Shown one piece after another: positions 17,732 to 27,922 of a stretch of DNA of 64,000 nucleotides; positions within the stretch are counted from its first letter, which is position 1; each line of letters opens with the position of its first letter. This stretch comes from Asaia bogorensis NBRC 16594. GTDB taxonomy: Bacteria > Pseudomonadota > Alphaproteobacteria > Acetobacterales > Acetobacteraceae. A model generated the notes under the pieces. That model did no database searches. It was not told the DNA's origin and worked only from the letters and a program-made list of their open reading frames with translations. The stretch spans positions 1-64,000 of the forward strand of contig NZ_AP014690.1 in the NCBI RefSeq assembly GCF_001547995.1, in the 5' to 3' direction. The translations under genes were made by a program, and so were the position numbers.

Positions 17732-20395
17732 TCAGTCCTCGTCGCGCTGACGGCGGGCAAGGACTTCGCGCTTGCCCACATGATTGGTAGCGCTCACGAT
17801 CCCTTCCTTCTCCATCTGCTCGATGATCTTGGCCGCGCGATTATAGCCGATCGACAGATGACGCTGAATGAATGAGGTCGAGGCCTTGCCCTCACGCGTT
17901 ACCAGATCGACAGCCTGATCGAACAGGCTGGATTCGGCATCGTAATTGCCGCCACCCATACCGTTTCCGCTCGACGAGGTGCTTCCACCTTCATCCTCGA
18001 GGCTGGAGATCACCTCGTCGTTATAGACAGGCTCGCCCTTGCTGCGCAGATCGGCCACCACATCCTCGACCTCGCTATCGGCCACGAAAGGTCCATGCAC
18101 GCGGGTGATACGGGCCGCGCCCTGCATGTAGAGCATGTCGCCCTGGCCCAGAAGCTGCTCGGCACCCTGTTCACCCAGAATGGTGCGGCTGTCGAATTTG
18201 CTGATCACCTGGAAGGAGATACGCGTCGGGAAATTGGCCTTGATGGTACCGGTAATCACATCGACCGAGGGGCGCTGCGTGGCCATGATCACATGGATGC
18301 CGGCCGCGCGGGCCTTCTGCGCCAGACGCTGCACCGCGGCTTCGATTTCCTTGCCTGCCACCATCATCAGATCGGCCATTTCGTCGATCACCACCACGAT
18401 ATGCGGCATCGTCTCGAGTGCAAGCTGCTGTTCGTCGAAAACCGGCTGGCCGGTTTCGGGGTCGAAACCGGTCTGCACGCGACGCGTCACCAGTTCTCCC
18501 GTCGAGCGGACCTGACGCACACGCTGGTTATAGCCCGTGATGTTGCGCACCTGCAGATGCGCCATGGAACGGTAGCGCTTGTCCATCTCGCGCACGGTCC
18601 ATTTGAGCGCGGCCACGGCCTTGTTCGGCTCAGTGACAACAGGCGTCAGCAGATGCGGAATCCCGTCATAGATCGAGAGTTCAAGAATTTTCGGGTCGAT
18701 CATGATCAGGCGGCACTCTTCCGGCGTAAGCCGGTAGAGCAGCGACAGGATCATGGCATTGACGCCCACCGATTTGCCCGAGCCTGTGGTACCGGCAATC
18801 AGTAGATGCGGCATCTTGGCCAAATCGGCATAAACCGGATTGCCCGCAATGTCCTTGCCAAGCGCCAGACGCAGCTGCGCCCCCGGTTCATGGAATTCGG
18901 GTGTATCCAGCAGCTCCGAAAAATACACCGTTTCGCGCGAGGCATTGGGGACTTCGATACCAATGACATTGCGCCCCGGCACGGTGGCAATACGCACACT
19001 CAGTACCGAAAGCGAGCGCGCAATATCATCCGCCAGACCAATCACGCGGGCAGAGCGAATACCGGGTGCCGGTTCGAGCTCGTAAAGCGTGACCACCGGG
19101 CCGGCATGGATATCGCCAATCTGACCCTGCACACCGTAATCGGACAGAACCTGCTCCAGCAGGCGGGCATTGGCCTGCAAGACCTCATTGGACGGGCCAT
19201 TGCCGCCATGAGCGGGTGCCTTGCGCAACAGACCCAGCGATGGCGGCTGCCAGCCTGTATTCTCCCAACCCTGACGGGCGGCGGGTGCAGGCTGGGACTG
19301 AGCGCTACGCTCGGAGCGTGCGCGACCAAAACCGAAAAACCCGCGCCTTGGCTCTTCCTCCTGCTGGGGTGGCGGGGCGTGATCTTCGGTGAACGGGGCC
19401 GCGTCCTCGATTTCAGCATAGCGCGTGACGGCAGCAGGCCGTGGCGCGCTGTCCTGATCACGGGCGATCTGGGCCAGCTGCATGGCATAGGGATTGGAAG
19501 GGGCGGGTTCGGGAGCCGGCGCCGGTTGCGGGTTTGTCGCCTGCTGGCGCAGGGCCGGAACCGGCTCTTCTATCTTGTCAGGGGGTTGCAGCCATCCGGT
19601 ATTGGCAGGGATGAACGGTGCGCGCGCGGTGTCCTGGCTCCGTCTTGGTGTGGGGTAAGGGTGCTCGTGGCGATAGGCATTGGCCTCGACCGGCTCATAG
19701 CTGCTCCAGTCCGGCGGTGCAGAGTGGCGAGCCTTGTTGCCCATGCGCCGCGCCAGATTTTCGGAGCTGCGGCCAACGGAACGGGCACCGCGGAACAGAG
19801 CGCGCCATTCGCTGCGACGCAATCCGACAGCCAGAGGAACAAGCAGGATCGTCAGCAACAGACCGAGCAGCGAAAACACTACGCCGCCGGCTCGCCCCAG
19901 CGCTGCATGGCCAGTCGCGACCAGATGATCAGCAAGAACGAGCCCGAGTTGCCCCCCCAGCCCCGCGCGCGACGGCCAGCTTGTGGTCAAGGCCGGTATC
20001 AGGACCTGCAAGGTGGCAATCAGCGCGGCCGCAACAGGCAAAAGACAGAAAAAGGCAATGAACCGCAGGATCGGCACGCTCAGCGCATGGTGGCGTACGA
20101 TCTGCCAGGCCCAGCACAGCATCACGATAATGGGCAACGCACTGGCCAGACCCAGCCATTGAACCAGGGCATCGGCCAGCGTCGCGCCGGGCTGACCTAG
20201 CAGGTTTGTCGGCACCGCTGTCGTGGCCGTATCGAATGACGGATCCTGCGGATTATAGCTCCACAAGGCCACGCCCAGAGCCAGGGCGAGGGCCAGCAAA
20301 ATGAAACCGCCAAGCTCCGTCAGCCTGTCCTGAAACGGGCCGCGCTGCCGTGGCGCTGTCGTGCCTGATGAAAAGAAGCGGCTGAACGAGGCCAA
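17732..20395 (-). CDS. ftsK: DNA translocase FtsK
   Basis: A septum-anchored DNA pump that clears and aligns chromosome termini at division, 887 residues. The N-terminal part has about four membrane helices (residues 25-190). A Pro/Gln/Ala-rich linker follows to about residue 380. The motor domain carries Walker A in [14 protein letters not shown] and Walker B in [13 protein letters not shown]. The C-terminal gamma winged-helix, which reads KOPS, is the last 65 residues ([20 protein letters not shown] onward). The linker is short compared with E. coli FtsK but normal for alphaproteobacteria. Confidence 0.96.
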   Translation of the reverse strand: MASFSRFFSSGTTAPRQRGPFQDRLTELGGFILLALALALGVALWSYNPQDPSFDTATTAVPTNLLGQPGATLADALVQWLGLASALPIIVMLCWAWQIVRHHALSVPILRFIAFFCLLPVAAALIATLQVLIPALTTSWPSRAGLGGQLGLVLADHLVATGHAALGRAGGVVFSLLGLLLTILLVPLAVGLRRSEWRALFRGARSVGRSSENLARRMGNKARHSAPPDWSSYEPVEANAYRHEHPYPTPRRSQDTARAPFIPANTGWLQPPDKIEEPVPALRQQATNPQPAPAPEPAPSNPYAMQLAQIARDQDSAPRPAAVTRYAEIEDAAPFTEDHAPPPQQEEEPRRGFFGFGRARSERSAQSQPAPAARQGWENTGWQPPSLGLLRKAPAHGGNGPSNEVLQANARLLEQVLSDYGVQGQIGDIHAGPVVTLYELEPAPGIRSARVIGLADDIARSLSVLSVRIATVPGRNVIGIEVPNASRETVYFSELLDTPEFHEPGAQLRLALGKDIAGNPVYADLAKMPHLLIAGTTGSGKSVGVNAMILSLLYRLTPEECRLIMIDPKILELSIYDGIPHLLTPVVTEPNKAVAALKWTVREMDKRYRSMAHLQVRNITGYNQRVRQVRSTGELVTRRVQTGFDPETGQPVFDEQQLALETMPHIVVVIDEMADLMMVAGKEIEAAVQRLAQKARAAGIHVIMATQRPSVDVITGTIKANFPTRISFQVISKFDSRTILGEQGAEQLLGQGDMLYMQGAARITRVHGPFVADSEVEDVVADLRSKGEPVYNDEVISSLEDEGGSTSSSGNGMGGGNYDAESSLFDQAVDLVTREGKASTSFIQRHLSIGYNRAAKIIEQMEKEGIVSATNHVGKREVLARRQRDED

Positions 20396-20802
20396 ATTCG
20401 CGTCTTCCTGTTTTTGCGCAATACGTCATACCCCGCGCATGGGGCATCGAGCATCGTCTGGATCTATACGTGTCGTGTGGCAGAACTATAGCGGAACGTC
20501 ATGGAGAGACGAGAGCAAAAAAGGCGGCAATCTGCCGTTATTCGGGGTGCATGATACCTCGGATGGCCCTCCCCCATAACGCGCTCGGGGAGAATCCTTC
20601 GTCGGTCCTGTCTTGATCGGCGCAGGGGCTCATATGCTTGCAGGCGGGACGTGCCCCATTATGCGCGCTTCGTGACAGGCACTCCCCTCAGCCCCTCCGC
20701 CCGAGGGTAGTCATCCTTCGGAAACCTGTCTGATGTCAGGTAATCGGTACCGTTCGTGTTCTGTCGTAGTGAGCGGGTAAAGCCCTGCCAGAAGGGCCGG
20801 CG
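20396..20802. other. Intergenic region between ftsK and rsmD
   Basis: 407 bases without a supported gene. The part next to 20395 must contain the ftsK promoter. A few open frames are present (for example 20361-20579 on the plus strand), but they have low-complexity Arg/Ser/Gly composition and no recognisable domain. No strong hairpin with a T-tract was seen. Confidence 0.5.
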
Positions 20803-21357
20803 TCAGGATGCACGCCAGATCCTGACCTGGGCCACACCAAAGCGCCGTTCGGTCAACAGGGGAAGGTCGATGGCGAGTTCGTCCTTCACTGCGGTTTCAG
20901 CCACGATAATGGCTTCAGGGGCAATCCAGCCAGAGCGGGCCAGAGCCTTGAGGGCAGACGGGACAAGGTCCTTGCCATAAGGCGGGTCCAGAAAGACGAG
21001 CGTGCAGGGGCGCGGCGCGCGTGGCGCTCGCGTAACATCGCAGGTCAGCACGGACAGGTCGCGGTCCTCGAAGCGGCAGGCGCGGATATTGGCCGAAATC
21101 ACGGCGCGGGCGCTGCGGTCCTGCTCCATGAAAACGGCGGAAGCTGCCCCGCGTGACAGGGCTTCGAGCCCCAGCGCGCCAGTGCCCGCAAAGGCATCGA
21201 GCACATGGGCGCTGCTCAGGAAGTCCGAACCGGACCAGGGGGCGTGGGCCAGCATGTCGAACACGGCCTGACGGGCGCGATCGGAAGTGGGGCGGGTGGT
21301 CTCGCCCCGTGGCGCCTGAAGGGCGACGCCTTTGCGTTCACCGCCGACGATACGCAT
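20803..21357 (-). CDS. rsmD: 16S rRNA (guanine(966)-N(2))-methyltransferase RsmD
   Basis: Methylates G966 of 16S rRNA using S-adenosylmethionine, 184 residues. It opens MRIVGGERKGVALQAPRG and then TRPTSDRARQAVFDML, both typical of RsmD. The SAM site is LDAFAGTGALGLEALSRGA and the catalytic motif is FLDPPYGKD. Its ATG overlaps the stop of the upstream pseudouridine synthase by one base, so the two RNA-modification genes are coupled. Confidence 0.95.
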   Translation of the reverse strand: MRIVGGERKGVALQAPRGETTRPTSDRARQAVFDMLAHAPWSGSDFLSSAHVLDAFAGTGALGLEALSRGAASAVFMEQDRSARAVISANIRACRFEDRDLSVLTCDVTRAPRAPRPCTLVFLDPPYGKDLVPSALKALARSGWIAPEAIIVAETAVKDELAIDLPLLTERRFGVAQVRIWRAS

Positions 21358-22163
21358 TATTCTTCTTCGGCATCCGGGCTGGTCGTGTCGGGGGTCGTAT
21401 CCCTGACCACCCGGCGCACGCGACGTGGGGCCGCTGCAAGGCCGGGGATCTGCTCGCGCAGGATCTTGCCCTGCACCTCTTCAATCTCGCGTTTTTGCAG
21501 CGTGCCAAGCTGGAAGGGGCCATAGGAGACGCGGATCAGACGGCTGACATGCAGGTTGAGACCCATCATGACGCGCCGGATTTCACGGTTCTTGCCTTCC
21601 TGAAGGCTGACGGTCAGCCAGGCGTTATCGCCCTTCTGCGAGTCCAGACCGGCTTCAATGGGACCATAGCGCACACCATCGAATTCCGAGCCATGAGCCA
21701 GAGCAGCCAGCTTGCGCTCGTCCACAACGCCGAACACGCGCACGCGGTAGCGGCGTATCCAAGCATTGGAAGGCAGCTCAAGGCGGCGGGCAAGCTCACC
21801 GTCATTGGTGAGCAGAAGCAGCCCTTCGGAATTGATGTCCAGACGCCCGACGCTGACGACGCGCGGCATGCCCTCAGGCAGGGAGTCGAACACGGTGGGT
21901 CGTCCCTGCGGGTCACGATGGGTGGTCATGAGCCCGTCCGGCTTGTGATAGCGCCAGACACGGGTGTGTTCCTTGCCCCCGATCACCTTGCCATCAAGCT
22001 GAATGATGTCGCCATCCTGTACGAAGGTGGCGGGATGCTCGACCGAAGAGCCGTTCATGCGGATGCGACCGGCCTCGATCATGCGTTCGATGTCGCGTCG
22101 ACTGCCCACACCTGCGCGGGCCATCCATTTGGCGATGCGTTCGCCCTTCTGTTCTTCGGTCAT
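21357..22163 (-). CDS. RsuA/RluB family pseudouridine synthase
   Basis: An rRNA pseudouridine synthase of 268 residues. The N-terminal S4 RNA-binding domain (RIAKWMARAGVGSRRDIERM) covers residues 9-55. The catalytic motif VGRLDINSEGLLLLTNDG has the Asp nucleophile. KNREIRRVMMGLNLHVSRLI is typical of the RluB/RluE/RsuA branch. The acidic C-terminal tail is probably disordered. Coupled at both ends: its ATG overlaps the amidotransferase stop (ATGA) and its stop overlaps the rsmD start. Confidence 0.92.
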   Translation of the reverse strand: MTEEQKGERIAKWMARAGVGSRRDIERMIEAGRIRMNGSSVEHPATFVQDGDIIQLDGKVIGGKEHTRVWRYHKPDGLMTTHRDPQGRPTVFDSLPEGMPRVVSVGRLDINSEGLLLLTNDGELARRLELPSNAWIRRYRVRVFGVVDERKLAALAHGSEFDGVRYGPIEAGLDSQKGDNAWLTVSLQEGKNREIRRVMMGLNLHVSRLIRVSYGPFQLGTLQKREIEEVQGKILREQIPGLAAAPRRVRRVVRDTTPDTTSPDAEEE

Positions 22164-22933
22164 GCTCGTCTGTCCTGTGGTGTCGCGTGTCGGGCCGCGT
22201 CGATGAAACCAGCCAATAGACGCGCGTCACCCGGATCGATAGCGAATTCCGGATGCCACTGCACCCCCAGATAAAAAATTCCGTTGCCAGTGTCGTTGTC
22301 GGCGTCGTTGCCGGTGTAGGGGGCCTCGATGGCCTCAATCAGGCCATCAGGGGCATGGGCACTTACCAATAGGCCCCCGGGGTCGCGCACGCCCTGATGA
22401 TGGGAGGAATTGACCCGCATGGTTGTGCACCCGGTGTAGTGGGCCAGACGTGACCCGGGAACGAGGATCACATCGTGACCGGCTTCGTCGCGCGGGTTCG
22501 GCTGTTCATGGGCAATAGGCCCCGGTACATGATCGGGAAGATGCTGGTGCAGTGTCCCACCCCAGGCAATGGCCATCAGTTGCATGCCGCCACAGATGCC
22601 TAGTACCGGCAGGGTAAGACGGCGGGCGGCTGCAATGTACGCCAGTTCGGCGTTCGTGCGCCCCGGTTTGAGGGTCGTCTGCGGATGCAGGGCCTCACCA
22701 TAGAGTGCAGGGTCGGGATCGAATGCGCCTCCGGTGACAACCAGCCCGTCCAGACGCTCCATATAGGCCTGCGCCAGATCAGGCTCGTGGGGCAGCCCCA
22801 CCGGCAGGCCGCCTGCGTTGCGGATGGCATCGAAATAGTTTTGCCGCAGGGCATGATAGGGCCAGCGGGAAAAATCCTGTGGGCCACCCGGCTCGATATC
22901 GAGGGTGAGGCCGATGAGGGGCGCGCGTGTCAT
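22160..22933 (-). CDS. Class I glutamine amidotransferase / gamma-glutamyl hydrolase family (peptidase C26)
   Basis: A PuuD-like hydrolase of 257 residues, probably releasing glutamate from gamma-glutamyl compounds. The nucleophile elbow is GICGGMQLMAIAWGG (Cys), and the catalytic His-Glu pair is in GVQWHPEF. The start at 22933 (MTRAPLIGLTLD) fits the family's N-terminal strand. A start at 23014 is possible but would add a hydrophobic extension of 27 residues not usual for the family. The first gene of a three-gene minus-strand operon with the two rRNA modification genes. Confidence 0.85.
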   Translation of the reverse strand: MTRAPLIGLTLDIEPGGPQDFSRWPYHALRQNYFDAIRNAGGLPVGLPHEPDLAQAYMERLDGLVVTGGAFDPDPALYGEALHPQTTLKPGRTNAELAYIAAARRLTLPVLGICGGMQLMAIAWGGTLHQHLPDHVPGPIAHEQPNPRDEAGHDVILVPGSRLAHYTGCTTMRVNSSHHQGVRDPGGLLVSAHAPDGLIEAIEAPYTGNDADNDTGNGIFYLGVQWHPEFAIDPGDARLLAGFIDAARHATPQDRRA

Positions 22934-23019
22934 GAGGTGGATGTAAGCAGGGTTTTCCGGCAAACAGAAGGCAGGCGTGCAGGATAGCACGACGAACGAT
23001 GGGAGGGGGGTCATCCGGC

Positions 23020-23583
23020 ATGAGGCAGAAGAACAGTCATCATCCCTCCTCTCTCACCCGGACGGGGGATAAAAGCGCCCCCCCTGACAGGCGTGACGAT
23101 GGCATCGCCCCGCCGTGTCTGGACCCGTCCGAGGCCATGAGCTGTGCTCTCGAGGCCGCCCGCGAAGCGGCCTTGCGGGGGGAGGTGCCTGTGGGTGCGA
23201 TCGTACTTGGGGCAGATGGACAGGTTCTGGCCTGTGCCTCGAATGAGGTTGAGCAAAGGGTCGACCCCAGTGCCCACGCGGAAATTCTCGCAATGAGGGA
23301 AGCGGCGCGGGTGCTTGGGTCGCGGTCGCTCGCTTCATGCACCCTGGTCGTGACGCTGGAGCCCTGCCCCATGTGTGCAAGCGCCATGACGCATTTTCGC
23401 CTTGGACGGGTGATTTATGGTGCCTACGACCCGAAGGGGGGCGGGGTCGATCACGGACCACGCATTTTTGAGCAACCGGCCTGTCTGCATCGGCCTGAAG
23501 TGATTGGCGGGGTACGCGAGCACGAAAATGCTGAATTGCTGAAGAAGTTTTTCATGACATTGCGGGAATCGCGCGCGTCCTGA
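23020..23583 (+). CDS. tadA: tRNA adenosine(34) deaminase
   Basis: Deaminates the wobble adenosine of tRNA-Arg(ACG) to inosine. It has 187 residues from this start. The zinc/catalytic motifs are DPSAHAEILAMREA (His and Glu) and TLEPCPMCASAM (two Cys ligands), followed by DPKGGGVDHG. The start at 23020 is chosen because the purine run GGGAGGGGGG lies about nine bases upstream; the conserved part begins near MSCALEAAREAALRGEVP at 23137. Transcribed divergently from the amidotransferase operon. Confidence 0.9.
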   Translation: MRQKNSHHPSSLTRTGDKSAPPDRRDDGIAPPCLDPSEAMSCALEAAREAALRGEVPVGAIVLGADGQVLACASNEVEQRVDPSAHAEILAMREAARVLGSRSLASCTLVVTLEPCPMCASAMTHFRLGRVIYGAYDPKGGGVDHGPRIFEQPACLHRPEVIGGVREHENAELLKKFFMTLRESRAS

Positions 23584-23690
23584 AACGGATTACCACGTTT
23601 TTACGCGCCCCTATTCTGGACGAACCGAAGGTCGGTTCATAAGTTCTCTTGATCACACCGCACCCTGATGGTGCCAAAGCTGGAAAGATC

Positions 23691-25253
23691 ATGACTGACG
23701 CCATGCCTGTTCGTTTGACGCCTTCACGCAAATTCCGTTCACTGGCTCTGGTTGCAGCCACTGCGCTGTCCATCGGGGTTGGTGCCTCGTCTCCCGCCTG
23801 GGCAGAAGGGCCGATCACGCCCCAGACCCAGCTTCAGACGCTGCCGAATTTCGTCAATCTGGTGAAGCAGGTGAAGCCTGCTGTCGTTTCCATCACTTCC
23901 CACATCCGCGCCGATGTGGCCGAGCAGGAAGAAGGCGGCGGCGGTGGCGGCCAGCAGATGCCGCAGGGCATGCCCTTCCCGTTCCCCTTCCCGTTCCAGA
24001 TGATGCCGCAGCAGCAGCAGCCCCGTCGCACTGTCGAGGCCCGCGGCTCGGGCTTCATCATCTCCAATGATGGTTATATCGTCACGAACAACCACGTGGT
24101 GAACGGTGCCACAAAGGTTTCGGTCACGCTGGACGATGGCACGACCCTGCCTGCCAAGATCGTGGGTCGTGACCCCAAGACCGATGTGGCCCTGCTCAAG
24201 ATCAAGCCCAACGGCAAGCTGCCTTTCATCGAGCTGGGCGATTCAGACAATGTGCAGCCCGGTGAGTGGGTCGTGGCCGTGGGTAACCCGTTCGGTCTCG
24301 GTGGCACGGTCACGGCGGGTATCGTCTCGGCGCGCGGTCGCGATCTGAATGCCGGACCGTATGACGATTTCATCCAGATCGATGCGCCAATCAATCATGG
24401 CAACTCGGGTGGTCCGCTTTTCAGCCAGAACGGCAAGGTGATTGGTGTGAACGCGGCCATCATCTCGCCCTCAGGCGGGTCGATCGGCATTGGCTTTGCC
24501 ATTCCGTCCAACACGGTCAAGAGTGTGGTGGACCAGCTCCGCACCTCCGGTCACGTCACGCGTGGCTATCTGGGTGTGCTGATGCAGCGCATTTCGCCCA
24601 CGTTGGCGCAGGCTCTCGGCCTGAAGCCGAGCGAGCCGGGGGCGCCGCCTGAAGGGGCTCTTGTGGCGCAGGTCACCAAGGGCGGCCCGGCCGACAAGGC
24701 TGGCCTGAAGAGTGGTGACGTCGTAACGGCGCTGAACGGGGCCAAGATCAAGAGCGTTCACGATCTGGTCGTGCATACCGTCTCGATGAAACCCGGCACG
24801 GATGCGACGCTGACCATCCTGCGTGACGGCAAGAGCCAGACCATCACCGCCAAGATTGGCAATATGCCCAAGGATGGTGAGGGAGCGGATTCCAGCGCCG
24901 GAGACGATAACGGCCAGACCAATGGCGGCAAGATCGGTATTTCCCTCGCTCCGCTTTCGCGTGACATGCGCCAGCAGCTCGGTGTGGATGACACCGTCAA
25001 GGGGGCGGTGATCAGCCAGATTGTCCCTGGTTCACCTGCCGAACAGGCTGGTGTGCGTCCGGGTGACATCATTCAGGGTGTTGGCAACACGGCCGTCGAC
25101 AACCCCCGCGCTGTGCTGACCGCCGTGCGTGGTGTGCTCAAGAACAAGCAGCCCGTTCTGCTGCGCGTGCTGCGCGATGGTCAGCAGATCTTCATTGCCA
25201 TCGCTCCCGGCGGAAGCGATAGCGATGATGATAGCAATGATGACGGCAACTGA
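23691..25253 (+). CDS. Periplasmic serine protease of the DegP/HtrA (Do) family
   Basis: Envelope quality-control protease/chaperone of 520 residues. The signal peptide ends near SSPAWAEG. The catalytic triad is His in NNHVVNGA, Asp in DPKTDVALLKI and Ser in NHGNSGGPLF. Two PDZ domains follow, each ending in the A-G-x-(K/R)-x-G-D-x-(I/V) pattern (AGLKSGDVV and AGVRPGDII). The LA-type loop before the His motif is a Gly/Gln/Met/Pro/Phe-rich stretch with repeated PFPF. ATG 23691 follows GGAAAG; an upstream TTG at 23649 is less likely. A strong terminator follows at 25330-25356. Confidence 0.92.
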   Translation: MTDAMPVRLTPSRKFRSLALVAATALSIGVGASSPAWAEGPITPQTQLQTLPNFVNLVKQVKPAVVSITSHIRADVAEQEEGGGGGGQQMPQGMPFPFPFPFQMMPQQQQPRRTVEARGSGFIISNDGYIVTNNHVVNGATKVSVTLDDGTTLPAKIVGRDPKTDVALLKIKPNGKLPFIELGDSDNVQPGEWVVAVGNPFGLGGTVTAGIVSARGRDLNAGPYDDFIQIDAPINHGNSGGPLFSQNGKVIGVNAAIISPSGGSIGIGFAIPSNTVKSVVDQLRTSGHVTRGYLGVLMQRISPTLAQALGLKPSEPGAPPEGALVAQVTKGGPADKAGLKSGDVVTALNGAKIKSVHDLVVHTVSMKPGTDATLTILRDGKSQTITAKIGNMPKDGEGADSSAGDDNGQTNGGKIGISLAPLSRDMRQQLGVDDTVKGAVISQIVPGSPAEQAGVRPGDIIQGVGNTAVDNPRAVLTAVRGVLKNKQPVLLRVLRDGQQIFIAIAPGGSDSDDDSNDDGN

Positions 25254-25329
25254 GTGCGTCAGACGCTCCATGCCTGAGCGGCATGGGGAAAACAGCCCTC
25301 GTGAGGCTGTGAGAAACTGAAAAGGGGGT

Positions 25330-25356
25330 GGGGTAAGCAAACCTTGCCCCTTTTTT
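25330..25356 (+). terminator. Rho-independent terminator after the DegP-like gene
   Basis: An eight-base-pair stem, GGGGTAAG (25330-25337) with CTTGCCCC (25343-25350), one G-T wobble, and a five-base loop CAAAC, is followed directly by six T residues. It lies about 75 bases after the protease stop. Confidence 0.85.
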
Positions 25357-25425
25357 CATAGCGGCAGGGTCAAGGCCGGTCGCGCAGGATTTGCGACGAT
25401 GACCGGGCTGCGGCACAGTAGCGGC

Positions 25426-25905
25426 ATGACCCGTATCTTCATTGATTCCGATGCCTGTCCGGTCAAGGACGAGGTCTATCGCGTGGCCGGGCGCTATGGC
25501 CTGCATACGCTGGTTGTGGCCAATCGAATGATTGCCCTGCCTGACTCCCCCCTGATCGAACGTGTGGTGGTTGAGGCCGGCCCTGATGTGGCCGATGACT
25601 GGATTGCCGAGCGTTCCGTCGAGAATGATATCGTGATCACCGCCGATATCCCGCTCGCCGCACGTTGTGTCGAAAAAGGCGTGCATGTTCTTGACCCCAA
25701 GGGGCGTGTGCTCGATGCCGATGCCATCGGCATGGCACTGGCCATGCGTAACCTCATGACCGATCTGCGTTCGGCAGGGATGATGACGCCGGGTGGTGCT
25801 GCTTTTGGCAAGGCCGACCGCTCGCGTTTCCTCTCCGCACTGGATACGCTGGTCAACAAGGCGCGCAAACCGCGCCTGCGCCCCATGACCCTGCCGCCCG
25901 GTTAG
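25426..25905 (+). CDS. YaiI/YqxD family protein (DUF188)
   Basis: A small cytoplasmic protein of 159 residues in the UPF0178/DUF188 family, which has a PIN-like fold. The hallmark start IFIDSDACPVKDE is present, and VVVEAGPDVADDWIAE and DIVITADIPLAARCVEKG give the other acidic residues. Nuclease activity is plausible from the fold but unproven. The start at 25426 places the conserved motif near the N-terminus; an ATG 27 bases upstream would add residues not usual in the family. Confidence 0.88.
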   Translation: MTRIFIDSDACPVKDEVYRVAGRYGLHTLVVANRMIALPDSPLIERVVVEAGPDVADDWIAERSVENDIVITADIPLAARCVEKGVHVLDPKGRVLDADAIGMALAMRNLMTDLRSAGMMTPGGAAFGKADRSRFLSALDTLVNKARKPRLRPMTLPPG

Positions 25906-26007
25906 TGTCTGAGCGAGATTATCTCCCTCGTGAAAAAGCGCTGAGCGATCCTCGTTCGTGACTCCCTCTCCCCGTTACCGGGCCCTTCAGAAACAGGATC
26001 TGCGGGA

Positions 26008-26820
26008 ATGAAAAAGATCTCCTTTTCGGACGCTGGCCGACTCATGCGCGAGAGTTTCCGACTGGGCTTCCTCAACCGCACGGATGTCCTGACGCTATCA
26101 GGCGGTCTGATCATCGCAAGTTGTCTGTTTGCGGCGATCAGACAGATGAACTGGCCGGACGGGATATCAGGTCATGGCGTCTCGGCGCGTTTCGAGCCGT
26201 TGATGCTGGGGGGGCTCGACACGATCGCGATGTGGTTTCTGACGCTCACCGTTACCCGGGCCAGTCTGACACCCTGGCAAGGTGTCGCCCTTTGGCGGCT
26301 GGACCGGGGCGCATTGCAGTCACTGGGCGTCAACGTGATCGTTCAGGGCCTTCCGACAGTACTGACCCTGCTGGCGGCCTCCAGCCTCAGTGATTATGTC
26401 AACGGAAACGCGGGTTTTTCGGCGAAGGCAGGGAGTATGCTTTTCCTGTGTCTGCTGGGCGCTTTCTGGATCTGGCTGATCGTGCGCTGCCTCATGATGA
26501 GCTATGTGGCGTGGGAAAGCGGGCATGCAGGTTTTCGGATCAGGCGCAGCTTCGAGGCGATGAAAGGGCATGTCTGGAGCTACGTGTTCTGGAATGTCGT
26601 TATGGCCATCCCTTTTGCTCTGGCGACCGTTCTGGTGGAGAAAATCACCGCCAGTTCTCCCCCTGGCACGTATCTGATAGCGGGATGTCTTGTGGTCGCG
26701 ACCCTGATTGCTGCAGCGCACCATGTCGTCTCCCGCAGCTTCGATCTGCGCTTTTTTCAGGCCCTCGCGCTCGACCGACCCGAACAGACCGGGGCAGGCA
26801 ATCTTTTCGGGCCTTCATGA
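26008..26820 (+). CDS. Integral membrane protein of unknown function
   Basis: 270 residues. A short polar start (MKKISFSDAGRLMRESFR) is followed by about six hydrophobic segments, near residues 29-45, 68-85, 110-130, 142-165, 190-212 and 222-240. The polar element FRIRRSFEAMKGHVWSYVFW between helices recalls bacterial membrane proteins of the glycerophosphoryl-diesterase-associated or DUF975 kind, but I cannot assign a family with confidence. It stands alone between the DUF188 gene and the hydratase gene. Confidence 0.65.
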   Translation: MKKISFSDAGRLMRESFRLGFLNRTDVLTLSGGLIIASCLFAAIRQMNWPDGISGHGVSARFEPLMLGGLDTIAMWFLTLTVTRASLTPWQGVALWRLDRGALQSLGVNVIVQGLPTVLTLLAASSLSDYVNGNAGFSAKAGSMLFLCLLGAFWIWLIVRCLMMSYVAWESGHAGFRIRRSFEAMKGHVWSYVFWNVVMAIPFALATVLVEKITASSPPGTYLIAGCLVVATLIAAAHHVVSRSFDLRFFQALALDRPEQTGAGNLFGPS

Positions 26821-26958
26821 ACTCAAAACCAAAGATGGCCAAATTCTTACATTTGTGTCATCTTGATCCTGTGGTCAGATTGCCCCCCATTCGGCTGGCT
26901 GAACGGAAGGATGGTGCATGATGACCCATGCCATCTTGCTGACGACCTTGTTCTGGAA

Positions 26959-27786
26959 ATGACCGATTTCATGACCGCTTCGATACAGGATACCGCCCGG
27001 GAAACAGCGCCGGATGAACATCTGGCCTCGCTCCTTCTCGATGCCCGGCGCACAAACAAGCCGCTGCATACCGTCCCCGAGACCATCGTTCCCATCAATC
27101 CCAAGGCCGCCTATGCGGTGCAGGACGTTGTGGCACGCGCATTGAGCGCGTCGGGCAAGGGGGAGATCGTGGGATGGAAGGTGGGCGCAGCCACACCCAC
27201 GGCGACTCCGGCATGTGCACCGCTGCACCGGGCAACGGTGTTCGAAAGCGGGCATGATCTTTCTCCGTCCTTCTGCCGCTTTCATGGCGTTGAGGCAGAG
27301 ATTGCCTATTCCTTCGCGAAAGATCTGCCTGCGCGTGATACGCCTTGGACAGTGGAAGAGGTGGCCGACGCCATTGGCGCCATCCATACTGCCATCGAGC
27401 TGCTCGATACGCGTTTCGTTGCGCCCGATACACAGCACAATCTGTCGCATCTGGCCGATCAGGGCAGCCATGGCGTGCTGGTGGTCGGGCGTGGCGTTAC
27501 CGAGTGGCGCGACTTCACACCAACCACCCTGCCCATGACCATGCTGGTGAATGGCGAGAAGCGCTACGATCAGAGAGGCGGCAACAAGGCGGGCGACCCG
27601 CTTCGTCTTCTCACCTGGCTGGCCAATCACGCTATCGAACGCGGACGCCCGCTCAAGGCTGGCGATGTGGTCACGACAGGCTCGACCATGGGCACGCTGT
27701 TTCTTGAAGATCCGGCCGAAATCTGTGTCGCCTTCGAAGGGCTTTTCCCGGTCGAAACCCGCATCGGTGCGCCTTTTCGCAGCTGA
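26959..27786 (+). CDS. 2-keto-4-pentenoate hydratase / fumarylacetoacetase-fold protein
   Basis: A member of the MhpD-like hydratase/decarboxylase family, about 275 residues. Characteristic elements are GWKVGAATP, a metal-ligand region GVEAEIAYSFAKDLP (E-x-E), AIELLDTRF, and the C-terminal GDVVTTGSTMGTLFLEDP. Likely substrates are 2-oxo acids with a double bond; none can be named. The next gene encodes a 2-hydroxyacid dehydrogenase on the same strand, which suggests 2-oxo-acid metabolism. In-frame starts exist at 26863, 26911, 26959 and 26971; none has an ideal ribosome-binding site, so the N-terminus is uncertain. Confidence 0.82.
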   Translation: MTDFMTASIQDTARETAPDEHLASLLLDARRTNKPLHTVPETIVPINPKAAYAVQDVVARALSASGKGEIVGWKVGAATPTATPACAPLHRATVFESGHDLSPSFCRFHGVEAEIAYSFAKDLPARDTPWTVEEVADAIGAIHTAIELLDTRFVAPDTQHNLSHLADQGSHGVLVVGRGVTEWRDFTPTTLPMTMLVNGEKRYDQRGGNKAGDPLRLLTWLANHAIERGRPLKAGDVVTTGSTMGTLFLEDPAEICVAFEGLFPVETRIGAPFRS

Positions 27787-27922
27787 GCGCGTTGGCATGG
27801 ATCACACCGGCCACGTGTGGACTCATCATCGGCGTCTTCTTTGCGTCACGCCAAGGTGATGCACAAAGTGGTCGGGTTCTTCCTAGGGTTGCAGGATCTG
27901 CAACCCGCATGACGGACGTATC

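Noticed and set aside
18806-20200. Open frame of 464 codons on the plus strand opposite ftsK
   Set aside because: Low-complexity Arg/Gly/Gln composition, no ribosome-binding site, and lies fully over the FtsK coding strand.
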